Of a stretch of DNA of 64,000 bases, positions 38,218 through 50,200 are shown piece by piece. The stretch comes from Cerrena zonata (Eukaryota; Basidiomycota; Agaricomycetes; Polyporales; Cerrenaceae), in contig JASBNA010000065.1 in assembly GCA_038087015.1 (NCBI GenBank), positions 124,001 through 188,000 on the forward strand, in the 5' to 3' direction. The position numbers and the translations under genes are program-made. Position 1 is the stretch's first letter. Every line of letters begins with the position of its first letter. The notes under the pieces were generated by a model, which saw only the letters and a list, made by a program, of their open reading frames with translations, did no database searches and was not told the origin of the DNA.

Positions 38218-39014
38218 ACGGTGAAATGTACCTCTTTTTTGAAATGTTGCGCCAACCTCGGCTCCCGTCTCTTAAATATTGTTCGTCGTCCGCAAAAGCG
38301 TTTACCCGACGTCATTTTGTGAAGGTCACACTTGAACAACCCATGTTAACGATCGTGTATAGTGTACTAAAGTAGGCTACTATTACGCCGTGGTAGTGTC
38401 ACGTTGCAAATCACAATTTGTGGCAATTGGGCCATGCTATTATAAACTCGAATATGCCACTGCGCGGCAAATGCTTGCTCGATTTGTCAGCGGCTCGCTG
38501 TTCCTCTCGCCAAACCGTTATCATGTCCTACTAGTACCGTACTACTTCTGGTTACAAAGTAATGCAAAGCTTCTCATGTCATTCGAGCCACGCTTGCGGT
38601 CGAGGGATACACAGGTCCTCTCCCCATTTGGGAGGCCAATCATCTGCCATACATTGCACATTTCGATCTTCACTCTCTACTGGCAGACCTCGAAGATGTT
38701 CAATTGGTCTATATATGCTGAAATCTACATCTACTACATAGCCTTCCCATTATAGATTATACTGTTCAGTGGGGTGTCCATTCAGCCGCAGAAAGATCAA
38801 TTCTGATGCAATTTCTTGGGCACGAGCACCTCTTCCGGAAATCAGTGAGTTCGTCGTTACATACCAATCGCCCGAGACAGGCGAGATTCGAAGAATGGGA
38901 CCTGTACCAGTAATCATATACAATCTCTTGAATCGATAAGTGTTCCCAAACGTGACTCTGCATCCCCAGTGAGAACTGACAAGAGCGAGAACGAGTCGAA
39001 TCGAGTCGTGTATA
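38218..39014. other. Unassigned stretch with overlapping open frames
   Basis: Minus-strand 39076-38750 reads like protein (RFKRLYMITGTGPILRISPV, GRGARAQEIASELIFLRLNG), and plus-strand frames at 38760-38920 are also open. I cannot tell which is real and recognise neither. Bases 38445-38490 are a diverged copy of the repeat end at 181-232. Confidence 0.35.
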
Positions 39015-39287
39015 CTCGTGGCCACAAAAAGTAATGAGACGATTAGATAAGCGCTTTGCAGTCTTCTGCCACACACCTCCTCTAAGTTGACGTTCTACAA
39101 CAAAAGAACTGGGTCACTCGAGATTTTAGACATACAGAACCATTTGTTAAGATGTAGATACAATATTGCATCGTTTTTATGGCTCTATACTAAGTTGTTG
39201 CTATACTACCCTATGTATTCTATCTGTGACCATAGCATGGTCTCATGCGGCGCCTGAGAAAATCTCATTACTTTTTGTAGCCGCGAG
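39015..39287. mobile_element. Mariner-type MITE, copy 1 (273 bp)
   Basis: The ends are CTCGTGGCCACAAAAAGTAATGAGA and, inverted, CTCGCGGCTACAAAAAGTAATGAGA, flanked by TA on both sides (39013-39014, 39288-39289). A near-identical inverted copy is at 53168-53445. A TA duplication with these TIRs fits a Tc1/mariner-type non-autonomous element. No coding. Confidence 0.9.
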
Positions 39288-39289
39288 TA

Positions 39290-41088
39290 GCATGTGGTGC
39301 AAACACGATCTCGCTCGAAGCGCCTTGAAATGAGACATGAGAATTTTACACATCTCGTATTGTAATCGTGCGGAATCGTGTTTAGTAGACGTTGCATATA
39401 GGCTGATATAGCGGTTTTGTGTCGTTTAGTGCCCAGCTATATTTTATCATAAATAGATATATTTCAACTGTATTCTACTAGTACCAAGTACAGGTTGGTA
39501 TGCAAAGTTCAGCGCGCCCAGTAAGTTAATAGTAGTTTTAGCAGAAGGTACGTTTAGATCGGCATGTCATCGTAGCTGGTAGCCCAAGGCGACGTTATCT
39601 GCAATGGTTGCGGCATTAGAACGATGCTTATGCTCAAATCTATTAGATGCACGTACTTGGGATCATCCGAGCACGCTGCGACAAGTTCAGACGCGGTGTA
39701 GTCGTATGAGCAAAGAGGGTAGGCTATGCCACTATGGAAATACGATCAGTGGTATGTGCCAGTGTAGAAACCATGTACTTCGCCATACCCGAGAACTTGA
39801 GAGGATCTGCCTATGGACGTGGAATGAGTGAGCATATAATGAATTCAAGGGTGATATACCGACATAACCTCGTTAGTGTTGGCTATATGCATGAGATAAT
39901 TGAGAGCTAGAGTGAATGACTCGTCCACAAGTGCCCTATAATAAGGCCCAGGAGAGAGCACCACCAATCTGTAGTACGATGACTAAGACTTGCGTAACCA
40001 AGGCGCATATATAAAGTCAATTGGTACTCACGGAATATGAGACCGCATTTAGAGTACTGCGGAAGGATGTTAAGGAGGTACAAAGCAGCGAGGGAGTGGG
40101 CGGGAAATGTAATACTTACTTTTTAACTATCGAGGTGCCAGCATATCGACGCGGGTGGCACGAAGCTATGATGGTTGGCGGCACACCTTAGTGCAGGTTT
40201 CATGTACTTAAAGATCTCTAAAGATACTAAAATGAGTAGGAATTTTGGGGAAACAAGAGAAATATATGACCAAGTCAGCGCATATAAGGAGTGAAATAGT
40301 ACTCACGGAATATCACAGTATTGACAGGGTGATGTAAGAAGTATTGGAAGATATAGAGAGCAGCAAGGAGCTGGGCGGAACGGCGGCGAGCGTACTAATG
40401 GTATTGCACATGGAGGGAGGGAGGAGTGGGGAAACTTTGGAAGTGTTCGCAGGGTCAGCGTAGATATATGTTACCTGGGAAGTGTTTACGTGATCATTAT
40501 GGTTTGTCTCAGAATGTTAGAGATTGGGGAGTATGTACACTGAGTACAGTAGGACTTGTGCTTTGAGCTTAGCTAGAAAGACTCGGAAGACTGGACCCGA
40601 AGTTGTCTACTTACGATCGAGCCAATCACGGAGTCGGTAGACGCCCTAGATTCGATTCTGACAGACCCTGCACTATGAGATTTGATGTTGGTGATGTATA
40701 CTGTGTTGGGAGTCCCACTTTACGCTGTGATTTGTACGACTTCATTTAGTTATTGTGAGCACCTTCTTGGAGTAAAGTAGTTGCAATCACAGCCTACTAA
40801 AATTGTGATACCTACTGCTATTTTGCGCGAAAACACTAGTTTAATCTCTGTACTTCGGACTGTTAGATGACCTAGAAAGTTTGTAGAGACTACTACCTTA
40901 CAAATAACATCTATGATCGTACTTTTCACTGCCTAGATATGTTTGGGCTCTCGAATTGGTTTTGCACATTGGTTACAATAGCATTGCTGAATGTATATAT
41001 TATGACAATATTCTATCGTACGTACGTGTACCGTGACAGTACCGTGTTAAATATCAACATAGCCGATGATTTGCCGCCCGGTCACGGT
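39290..41088. other. Gene-poor 1.8-kb stretch with a duplicated block
   Basis: Bases about 40015-40130 and 40268-40385 are diverged copies of one block (GTACTCACGGAATAT..., AGCAGCRAGGAGYKGGCGG). On the minus strand both read as a hydrophobic segment (SLAALYLLNILPQYS / LLAALYIFQYFLHHP) followed by a GTGAGTAC splice donor. This may be duplicated exons of a lost gene. Nothing else is recognised. Confidence 0.35.
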
Positions 41089-42420
41089 CTATGTGCGTCG
41101 ATGTTGATCGACGTTCATAAGTGCAACATCAACAGCAACTCGTTGACCCTCAGTCGTTGTCACCGATTGACTCTTCAGAACCCACTTGTCTAAGACACCG
41201 GCTTTGCGCATGTTCTTGCGCAGATTCTGACAGTACTGCTTCAGAATCGTATACGTTGCCCAGTTGCCCTCATATCGACATAGGATCGGATGTTCTTCAC
41301 GGGCCTAGAGGAGGTTTGGGCTCAGTTACCAAGTCGTACTTATCAGCTCCCATCCGTCTCATGAAATGACTTACTGCTTTGTAGATCAAAGCCAGAGTCT
41401 CCACCTCCCAAAGTCTAGCCTCAACCTTCCAGTCTAACTTTGCCATCTTGATGTACAAACGACAATCTCGCTACAAGCATAGAACTGTAAGTCTTGTTGA
41501 ATTATGACCATGAAAGGGTGTAAGCGCTTACCTGTATAGCCTGTAGCTCTCTCTTCGGGATACACAACATATTGATCTCGATCTTCCCAGCGGGTCTTGG
41601 TATCAGGCCTGGTTTGTTCGCTCTTGCTGGTGTGGTAGAAGTGATCGCAAGCAATGCAGGGTCGATAACGATGTCGATATCACAGCTAGTCCGTGCTCCT
41701 TCCTCTGTTACAATACCACCTTGTGAGATACCCCTTGATGTCACGTCACCGGAAGGTGCGGGACTGTTGTTTGATGTCGAGATGTGCGGCCAAGATGCAT
41801 ATGAACGTCTAGATATGTTAGTCTAATGATCATGCAATATCATTCTGAAACTGTACTCATTTGGTTTACCCCCAGGCTCTCATTTCCGGACGTACCCACT
41901 GCACTGCTGACTGGGTGGGTTATGTTGGTCGGAACCGTGCTTGAGTATGTTTCTACGATCTGGACGGTGCCTCTGGAGCTTCGAATGCCTATGTTTGTAG
42001 CGATGGCTGTATCGGTGGGCATGTCTGTAGATGGTGTTCTGTTGATGTCAACACTTGTAGCGGTGTCCACTCCGATTCTGCTAGGATCAGTTGGCATGTT
42101 GTTGCCTGGCATCCGTAGAGCATTAGCACGGTAAGCCTCAGCTAGTTTTGCCTTCAGATCCTCCAACTCTGCCTCAAAATATTTTTTAGTCTTTTTACGT
42201 GTACGACTGCTGCCCGGTTGAGCCCCCTTCTGGTGTATCCAAAATTTTTAGTATATTTTTTGCTAGATGGTTGGTAACATACCTTTGTCATATTTGCTTG
42301 AAAGAACCACCGAAAAGCTGATCTGAAGTTAATAGGTATATGTATGAAGACGACAGAGTATGCTGGCACGTACAAAGCCCTGGAGTTTAATTTGTCTTTG
42401 TTTGGCACACCACCGATCAC
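41089..42420 (-). CDS. Accessory protein of the CACTA-like element
   Basis: Minus-strand exons starting near 42420 join in phase: FRSAFRWFFQANMTK, KGAQPGSSRTRKKTKKYFEA (basic, then an ELEDLKAKLAEAYRANAL helix), a Ser/Thr-rich part, TNISRRSYASWPHI, DIDIVIDPALLAITSTTPAR, RDCRLYIKMAKLDWKVEARL, and a C-terminal block REEHPILCRYEGNWATYTIL, stop at 41091-41089. Introns are about 50-70 bp, GT...AG. The C-terminal ARxEGxWAT...KQY block is one I associate with small accessory proteins beside fungal DNA transposons; its function is not known. It diverges from the transposase at 42472. No lesion was seen, but the start is not certain. Confidence 0.6.
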
Positions 42421-42471
42421 GTCTAGGGTTGTCTACCCCAATTTTGACCTGGTTAACTACATTCTGAATCA

Positions 42472-43554
42472 TTGTATACTGTCAATTCAACATCTATGTT
42501 ACCAATCAGTAAACCGTCTGCAAGCAAGGTTCTCTGTCAATGCTGCCAGAAATATCTCTCACCAGCCCAAGAGCGACGTCATCGCCGTCGAGGACTCGTC
42601 CCAGCAGTTCTGAAAGCATCTGGGCTTGTATCAAAACATGGACGCTGGTCACTATCAACCCACTCAGGCTCGCAGAACACAGGAGCAGCTCCTGTCATTT
42701 CTGTTGCTCAACCGCAAACTCCAGCACCACAACATTTACTATCTCCGACATCTCTATCACCCCCACTATCACCTTTACCAATGTCCTATGAATTGGATGA
42801 GGACTTTGAGATGACAGTTCTTCAACCTGGTACTACTATCGACGATGTGCTTCGGAGTTCAACAGAATCATTTTTACAGTCATGGCGGACATCTGTTCCA
42901 TCAATGTCGACTCAAGAGGATTTTGATATAGGTGTTGAGATTGAAGATGAACCAGAAGAGGTCCCGCCAGCTTCGGAGGGATGGGGTGAAGATATGTTGT
43001 CAGCGGAGGAAGAGGAGGAATATGTTGCAGTATCCGCATTTGACAAGTTATCGGAGAACTTTCTACGGCAAGGCATGCAACGTGGTATGTCCTAGAGTCT
43101 GTTATATGTCAATTATTGCCATTGACTTTTTCACTCCAGCGGAAGATATAACGCCGGAGGACCTGGCTTTTTTGCGGCCATTTGCGCTCAAGGTTGATTC
43201 TCATATGCCCGGTGGGGTATGTTCAAAGCTCCCGTATGCATTTCCAAATTCCAATATTCATACATGGAAGAGTATACAGTCTCGAGTGGCCAATCTTTCT
43301 GGGTTCGAACCGCGCGAATACGATTGTTGCATTAACTCGTGCTGTTGTTTTGTTGGCCCGTATGCCGATGATAAACAGTGCTTTCATTGCAACGAGCCAA
43401 GGTTCGACAGTCAAGGCAAACGTCGCCAGGTTTTTGTGTATTTGCCTGTAATACCCCGTCTTAAGGCATTTCTTGCTAATACAGAGATGGCGAAGAAAAT
43501 GCAGTATCGGAATGAGCATCAACACAATCCTGATGTCGTCAAGGATGTGTGTGT
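42472..43554 (+). pseudogene. CACTA-like (Plavaka-related) transposase, 3'-truncated
   Basis: Exon 1 (42472 to about 43085) begins with a CxxC zinc-binding block, VLCQCCQKYLSPAQERRHRR, then a Pro/Ser-rich and an acidic region. After an intron (43085-43140) exon 2 gives EDLAFLRPFALKVDSHMPGG, AFPNSNIHTWKSIQSRVANL, EYDCCINSCCCFVGPYADDK, CFHCNEPRFDSQGKRRQVFV and YLPVIPRLKAFLANTEMAKK. This order (LAFLRxFALKV, CC...SCxCF, CxxCxExRF, YIPLIPRL) is the N-terminal third of fungal CACTA-type transposases. Translation ends near 43554, where the catalytic two thirds should begin, so the gene is cut by later insertions and cannot be active. Confidence 0.75.
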
Positions 43555-43800
43555 TTGATTCAACTCCATTCTCAGGCCCGGATATAGACGGAAAAGAACG
43601 GTACCGTCAGGCAGTTGGACCATACGAGCTTCAAGCATTTGGACGAAGGCTTGATCTTCAATGGGAATATTTGAGGCAGTGTCCCCTCCGTTTGGCACAA
43701 CGAGCCGCATGTAGACATCTTGTACTGTTTGTAAGAATCGAATGGCGTGGAACTGCTCGCCTTCCGAGAATATGCCGGCAGGTTGTGGATACGGAGGCGG
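43519..43800 (-). pseudogene. Unidentified protein fragment at a junction
   Basis: A minus-strand frame reads PQPAGIFSEGEQFHAIRFLQ then TVQDVYMRLVVPNGGDTASN, and continues to LPDGTVLFRLYPGLRME. It looks like real protein but has no start, no stop of its own and no family that I know. It is squeezed between the truncated CACTA-like gene and the left end of the Plavaka element, and is probably a scrap of a host or element gene. Confidence 0.35.
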
Positions 43801-44247
43801 GGAAACATTCTGATTTCCAGGCTTCTCGTTCTTGACTTTGTTGAAACGTTTGAACGTTACCGGACATCGGCATCAGGAAAGATTACATTTCCCTGAGAGC
43901 GGTGTTTCAGAGGTCTCAGACGCGAGTTCAGGGCTCTCAGGTGATCAGCCCTCAGGATAGGTGGGTTTCATCTCACGATTTTGTCAGATGATGAAGCCGT
44001 CGAGTCTCAGAGACTTCAGTACTCAGTATTCAGAGCTCTCAGCACAACTAGTTAGATTCAATGTTCAGGGTCTCAGATAGTGGGACTTCCGTTGATGCTC
44101 AGACTCCTCAGACATTGGTATTAATAAATGAATGTATTGTAGTATCGAGACCAAATCATTACACAATTCTAGATGTCCATGTGCGATTAGTGATCAGTAT
44201 TATAACATAAGGAGTGTGGTGAATGCTATAGGTGCTCGATTCCAAGC

Positions 44248-46790
44248 TCATTTGCGACGCTTAAAGACGGCGCCACGTCCGCTTTCGTTATTTGCAATGT
44301 CATTGCTCATAGTAGGACCGTCACTCTTGGAGATTCTGACATAGCGAGCTGCGTTGTCAAGGATCTCTTTGAAATCATCCGGTTCTTCTGCGGCAGCAGC
44401 AACACTGACCATCCATTGCTTGGTCGTTGTCTGACACTTCTCTGCTGAGAACTGATCCTTGCTTTTGATCAGTTCACCGGAGACCCACATACTGAAGGCG
44501 CGCTCAACCTGCGAGAATAGAAGCTTAGAATGAGATATTAGAATAAATGAGAGCGAAAATATTACCGCAGTTATGGCCAATCCAAGGGCACCCTCAGGCA
44601 GTATATCTAACCGCGATTGTTCGCAAAATGAAGTCTGATTGTAATGCTCCATCTGGCTCCTATGGACATATAAGCGGTGGCAATAATTCATATTGAAACT
44701 GTACCATACCTCAGTTCCGTCTGAACACGGTACCGCCCAGAACGCAGCACCGTTGTTGAACTTCATGGCGTGTGCAACAAAACGGAGAATAGTGGAGCGA
44801 TTGCCTAATGAAGTCAGATAGTTTTTGGTCGCGGTTGATGCCTCATTCATTAATGACTTTCGCCATGTATGTATTGCTTGTCGTGCCTGGAGGAAAGATG
44901 TAGAAGGGGCTATTGTAGAAAAGGGAGAGGTGTACATACAATTTTAATGGTTTTATTTCCGGTAGAAAGGTTCAAGTCATATTGTTCCTCAGGGTAGACA
45001 AGATCAAGGATATCTTGCAGAACCGCAATGAATGACTCGGTTTTCTCAAAGTGCCAAGGTTCCTTGGAACAGCCAGCATAGTCGAGGAGGGTTGGGATAA
45101 CATGTGTACGCCATAACACTTGAATGTTAGCGGGGAGAGAGGTGACGCTAATAGAAACACCAGGATTGACTTCAGTCTTGGGGGCTCGTCGTTTGTTATT
45201 GGGCAGAAGCACACGAGATGACTCGATGTCATCGGAATCATCTTCTATCAATTCGACCATCTTTGGTGGAGGATACAAGTCAGAACAGCGAAGGAAAATG
45301 TGAGAACACTGTTGCACATGCCTGCTTTGCTCGAATCCCTTTGGAACGTACAGGAGCTTGAGATCGTACATCCCTGTCGGTCAAGCCACCTACACCCTCA
45401 ACTGACACAGTCCGCTTATGACCGATATGAGCTTTTGTGGCTGTGGCAGAGCTAGAGGGACAGTCAAGACCTGCTAATGAACGCCAATTTGACTTCAGGG
45501 CACCCGGCGTAGACTCGGATACTGAGGATTTCAGTTTCTTTAAGTTCGAACCTGAGCTGATGACATCATTATGATTATGTCAGTGAGCCGCCCAACAAGA
45601 ACCCAAAATGTTCGAACGTTGACCTTTCAACGTTCATGGTTGCTTACCTCTGACTCCCTCCCTTGTGTACACTCGCAGTGTTCTTCATCTGCCGACTAGA
45701 CGCAACATTCTTCTTCTGCTGCTCGAATTGTTGGTGGATTTCGGTACGTTGCTCCCTCTTTGTCTTGGCTTTCTTCTATCAACCATCTGAGTCGTTAACG
45801 CAATCAAGAGACAAAAATATGCGTGCTCACACTTGTAGCCTTCGGTGGAACAGCAGTGTTTGACACAGAGATTGGATCTGCTATGGTCCTTGGTGCCTGA
45901 TAGACCATGTCCTCGACCGGGTTCCCATCGTTGAAGTCCAAGTCCATTGCAGCATCACTATCACCCCCAACCTCTACCTGCAAGTTCCCAGTCTCATCCC
46001 CCATATCACTCTCGATTTCGATCACCTCATCAATATCCTGCTCATACTTGGCCAGTTCAAGCAGGCCCTGGTCCAGTATACGCTTCTGCTCCTCCACCAA
46101 CCTTTTCTTGGTATCAATCTTGTCTTGCCTTTCCCGTCTTTTCTGCTCTGCAACAAAAGATATATCGGCCCGTGTACGTGGAGCAATGCCTGCTGTCACT
46201 GCAGGATGAGGGTCGTTACTTGGTCGGGTACGGTAAGGGGGTGATGGAGGGGTTTCATCGTCCAGATGTTGTGAATTGAGGACGGGTGCTGGGATATCAA
46301 TATTCATAGGACTGTGTTGATGTATATCAACCGTGAGTTCATTCTCTGTAAAGAATTTGTCATTGTTTACAACAGCAATATCTTTTTCGTCATGATGAGG
46401 AGGGCATAATACTGTACCTTGTGTTGGGACATCAGCCGTACGAGATGCTATCAGGATTTTCTTCGCAGCAGGTATTGGCTTCTTTCGAGAGGTAGGCTTC
46501 TTTCGAGGGGTGAGTGTTGCAGCTACGGAAGCCGCTGAGGCTATATCTGACTTCGGAGGACGTCCACGCTGTCGCTTTGGTGGTACAATGGCTGTACACT
46601 CTGATGGTGCAGATACAGGTTCTTCTGCACTCTGAGGAGAGGTACTAGTAAGTGTCTGTGCACGCTTCCGTTTGATTGAGGATTGACCAGTTGGCTGACT
46701 AGTAGGTGTTTGGGCATTCATCGTTGGATCCGGAACATCTCCAGGGCTACCTGTTGCCATTTTGGCTTGTGAGCGAAGCTGGCGAGGCAT
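44248..46790 (-). CDS. AT-hook, coiled-coil accessory protein of Plavaka
   Basis: Exon 1 (46790-45831, 320 codons) holds a basic N-terminus, an AT-hook (PPKRQRGRPPK, RGRP at residues 75-78; a second basic patch LTPRKKPTSRKKPIPAAKK) and a predicted coiled coil near 215-265 (EQKRRERQDKIDTKKRLVEE). Exon 2 is 45775-45648. Later exons give RTHVIPTLLDYAGCSKEPWH, ILDLVYPEEQYDL, a helical block ending ALGLAITA, VERAFSMWVSGELIKSKDQF and a basic end RGAVFKRRK with stop at 44250-44248. AT-hooks bind the minor groove of AT-rich DNA, so a DNA-binding helper of transposition is plausible but not shown. All introns are GT...AG and the frame stays open. It diverges from the transposase, 160 bp apart. Confidence 0.7.
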
Positions 46791-46950
46791 ACCAGTGCAA
46801 GTAAAAATGAGTGTAGTGGGAGAAGTAGAGTTTGTGTATTAGGTATCGGAATGTTATGAAAGAGGCGCTGGCATTCATGCTTGTCTCGTATTTGCATCAC
46901 GCGCGCTGACTTATTTCCAACGCTTCACTCTGCGAAACAACTATACTATC
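46791..46950. promoter_or_regulatory. Bidirectional promoter region of the Plavaka element
   Basis: These 160 bp separate the divergent start codons of the accessory gene (46790) and the transposase (46951). A shared promoter is inferred from spacing; no TATA box or initiator stands out. Confidence 0.45.
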
Positions 46951-49950
46951 ATGCCAGCTCCTCGCGTACCCTGCCCTGATTGTCCACTAACGTTCCGAAG
47001 CCGTAGAGGAGTCTCCATACACTGGGCACACTGTCATAGTCACAAACTCCAGCGACCACGGCCACCACACTCAACATTCCGATATCACCCAACACTCAAT
47101 GGTACGTCTCCTTATACTGATATAAGCTAAGTATGAAGATGATTGATTGTTATATATTACAGCTACCATAATCGATGATGAGGATGCGATACCGTTAAAT
47201 CCTCCTCCAGATGAAGCTGTAGACGACTGGTATCCCTTCGCTAACTCCGCCTCTTTTTCCTTTGCAGAACATGCCTTTCAAAAGACTGAAACATCAGCGC
47301 CAGATCTAGATACTCTATTCAAGATTCTCGAGGCTCATTATCAGCAAGAATCTATCTTTTCGAGTGCGGAGGAGATGTATGCAACTATTGATTCCATCCA
47401 ACATGGTGATGCGCCCTGGGAGTCGTTTTCATTCCATTTCATGGGACCACTTGCGCGTGATGATCCACAGTGGAAACACGCACCATACACTGTCCACTGT
47501 CGGAATACTCAAACTGTTGTTCACAATATGCTGAACAACAAGGAGTTTGATGGAAAATTTGACTATATTCCATTTCAAGCATACACTGGACCTCAGAAAC
47601 GGCGTGTCTCCAACTTGATGTCTGGCGATGGGGTGTATCAGAAAGCAGTGAGTTCTTTTCTAGTGTCTCTTATCGGTTGAGCTCAATTTGTACATAGAAC
47701 GAAATCGCCGCAGACCAGAACACACATGGCTCAATGGTAGTCCCAATCATAGGTGGCTCTGACAAGACCACAGTCTCAGTTGCGACTGGTCACCAAGAGT
47801 TTCATCCGTTCTATCTCTCTCTTGGGAACATTGATAATTCATTACGACGCGCCCATCGCGATGCAATTCTTCCCAAAGGTCTCGCGCGATGCCGAGGATA
47901 CCGAAGAATTCCGATTATTCCGGAAACAGTTATACCACATGTCCATTACTCGGGTTCTTAAGCCACTCCGTGCTGGAATGTCTACACCTGAAGTTGTTTA
48001 CTGCCCTGATGGACACATCCGTCACGCAGTTTATCAGTTGGGACCGTATATTGCCGACTATCCGGAACAGGTCGTTCTCAGTGGGATTGTCTCAGGCTGG
48101 TGTCCAAAGTGAGGCGATTTCATGAAACTCACTTGACGTCATATCTTACTTCAATAATATAGATGTCTTAGTCCTCCTGAGAAGCTGGATACTGCTGGAC
48201 GTCCTCGAACCCACGACCACACACATTTTCTCTGGGGACGCGAAGGATTTAGTGATGAAACAATCTGGACAGGATGGGGAATTGACTCCGGTGTTATTGT
48301 GAGTTTTCCATTGCATGATTTCTACATTGTATCCTGAAGATATGTGACCTTAGCCATTGACGATGCGATTTCCTCGTGCTGATATCCACGAACTCCTTAC
48401 TCCTGATCTCTTGCACCAAATGATCAAGGGGACCTTCAAGGATCACCTTGTATTATGGGTTGAACAGTACATTTATGCTACGCACTCAAAAGCTAAAGCA
48501 AATCAGATTATGGATGATATTGATCGCAGGCAAGTGACCCATATTTGTTGTGATGTATTGCAGCTGATCCGATATTCTGGTGGCAGAATTGCTTCAGTGC
48601 CTTCATTCCCAGGCTTACGACGTTTCCCAGAAGGTCGGCGTTTCCAGCAGTGGACAGGGAATGATTCTAAAGGCTTGATGAAAGTCTATCTATCGGCGAT
48701 TGAGGGCTATGTACCTGATCGAGTCGTAAAATGCATTGCCGCATTTCTAGACTTCTGTTACCTTGCTCGACGCTCCTATCACTTAACCGAACACTTGGAG
48801 GCAATGCAAGATGCACTCGACCGTTTTCACCAGCACCGCACCATCTTCGAGGAAGTCGGCATCCGACCTGATGGGTTTTCGTTACCTCGCCAGCATGCTC
48901 TTGAGCATTATATCGCTGGTATCAAGTTGTTTGGCTCACCCAATGGCCTCTGCTCGTCTATCACTGAATCAAAACACATCCGTGCTGTAAAATGTCCATG
49001 GCGGCGCTCAAGCAAAAATAACCCTCTTGTACAGATTCTCACTACAAACCAACGGCTCGATAAATTGCAGGCTGCTCGGACAAGTTTCATTGCTCGCGGC
49101 ATGCTTCAACCAAGTCGAACGCAGGTTAGAGTGGCGAACCCACCCCCTGACGATGAGGATAACGATGATAACTACCGTGGATATATTGAAGGAGAAGCAA
49201 ACCACCAGGTCCTCTCGGAAGTTACTGTTTCACAACGCCCAGGTATGTGAATTCATGTAGTATCACATGGCACCCTGATCTCAATGTAATAAAGCATATT
49301 CTCGTAATGTTCAACGGATCTCTGCGTTGATCGAGGAACCACACCTTGAAGGATATCTGCGCCGGTTCCTTTTTGATCAAGAGAATGAGGATCTAGATAT
49401 TTCTGGTGATGATCTACCTGTTGAAGACTGCCCCGAACTTCAAGGCAATATTGGACTCTACCATGTTGCCACTGCTACATTTTATGCACCAAGCGATGCC
49501 TCTGGTACTGGTGGACTACGTCACGAGCTTATCCGTAGTACAGCCTCATGGTTGAAGGGATCAGATGCACGATACGATACCGTCCTTATCAATATTGACC
49601 CTACAATCACCGGGATGCGAAGCATGTTGGTAGCACGTGTGAAGGCATTCCTCATGCTCAGCCATGACAACGTAGCTATGCCTTGTGCTCTTGTTCAGTG
49701 GTTCGAGACGGTGGGGGATCAGCCGAACGAAGTTACAGGAATGTGGGCGGTAAGACCGGAAATGTTTGAAGATCAACAAGTGACGAGTGTGGTTCATCTT
49801 GATACAATTGTCCGTGCAGTTCATCTTGTTCCGGTTTTCAAAGATGTCACTATCCCTGTAGATTTTCGCTTTGCCTATTCCCTAGATGCATTTGATTTAT
49901 TTTATGTCAACCGATACATTGACTACCATACTTTCGAATGTATCTCTTGA
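46951..49950 (+). pseudogene. Plavaka transposase with one frameshift
   Basis: Seven exons (46951-47101, 47163-47647, 47698-48108, 48163-48298, 48354-48529, 48587-49242, 49295-49950). The N-terminus is a C2H2 finger (C8, C11, H24, H29). Family blocks follow: FHFMGPLARDDPQWKHAPYT, GSDKTTVSVATGHQEFHPFY, CPDGHIRHAVYQLGPYIADY, FPRADIHELLTPDLLHQMIK, FPGLRRFPEGRRFQQWTGND, GSPNGLCSSITESKHIRAVK, and a DUF6830-like C-terminus to the stop at 49950. Plavaka transposases are CACTA-superfamily DDE enzymes expanded in basidiomycetes. Exon lengths sum to 2,671, one base out of frame: after RRAHRDAI (near 47855-47880) the frame shifts and several family residues are missing. All else is intact, so the copy is young. 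The fifth intron uses GC...AG. Confidence 0.9.
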
Positions 49951-50092
49951 TTTCTGCTAAAATAATAAAATATTGAGCTGAAGCCTCTGAAGCCTCTGAG
50001 AGCCTTCGATCACTCCTGAATGCTCTGAAACAACTGAGAGGATTGAAATCATGCTCTCAGAGCCTCAGGTAATGTAGATCTTCCTGATGCAA
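49951..50092. other. Right subterminal repeats of the Plavaka element
   Basis: CTCTGAAGCCTCTGAGAG, CTCTGAAACAACTGAGAG and CTCTCAGAGCCTCAG are clustered at 49980-50068 and mirror the CTCAG-rich block at 43895-44110. They are probably transposase-binding sites. Confidence 0.55.
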
Positions 50093-50200
50093 CTCATTAT
50101 TTCCGGTGGCAACAGAGACTGTTGTCTTGTCAGCACCGAGGTTAACTGGACACAGCATAGATCCATGAGTCAGAGGATCTTTTGCGATCTTGTCCTCAAT
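50093..50200 (-). pseudogene. Fragment of a second Plavaka transposase
   Basis: The minus-strand frame reads IAKDPLTHGSMLCPVNLGAD then KTTVSVATGNNE, homologous to the NEIAADQNTHGSM...GSDKTTVSVATGHQE block of the neighbouring transposase but clearly different in sequence. It is only 36 residues long and is cut by the right end of the 6.2-kb element, which suggests insertion of one Plavaka into or beside another. Confidence 0.75.

Larger units (their letters stand above)
43870..50090. mobile_element. Plavaka DNA transposon, about 6.2 kb
   Basis: The left end GCATCAGGAAAGATTACATTTC...CCTGAG (43870-43897) is an imperfect inverted match of 50064-50090. Inside each end lie many CTCAGA/CTCTGAG words (43895-44110 and 49980-50066), typical subterminal repeats of CACTA-superfamily elements. 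Between them lie two divergent genes, an AT-hook accessory protein (minus) and a Plavaka transposase (plus). The target duplication was not found, so the exact edges are uncertain. Confidence 0.6.
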
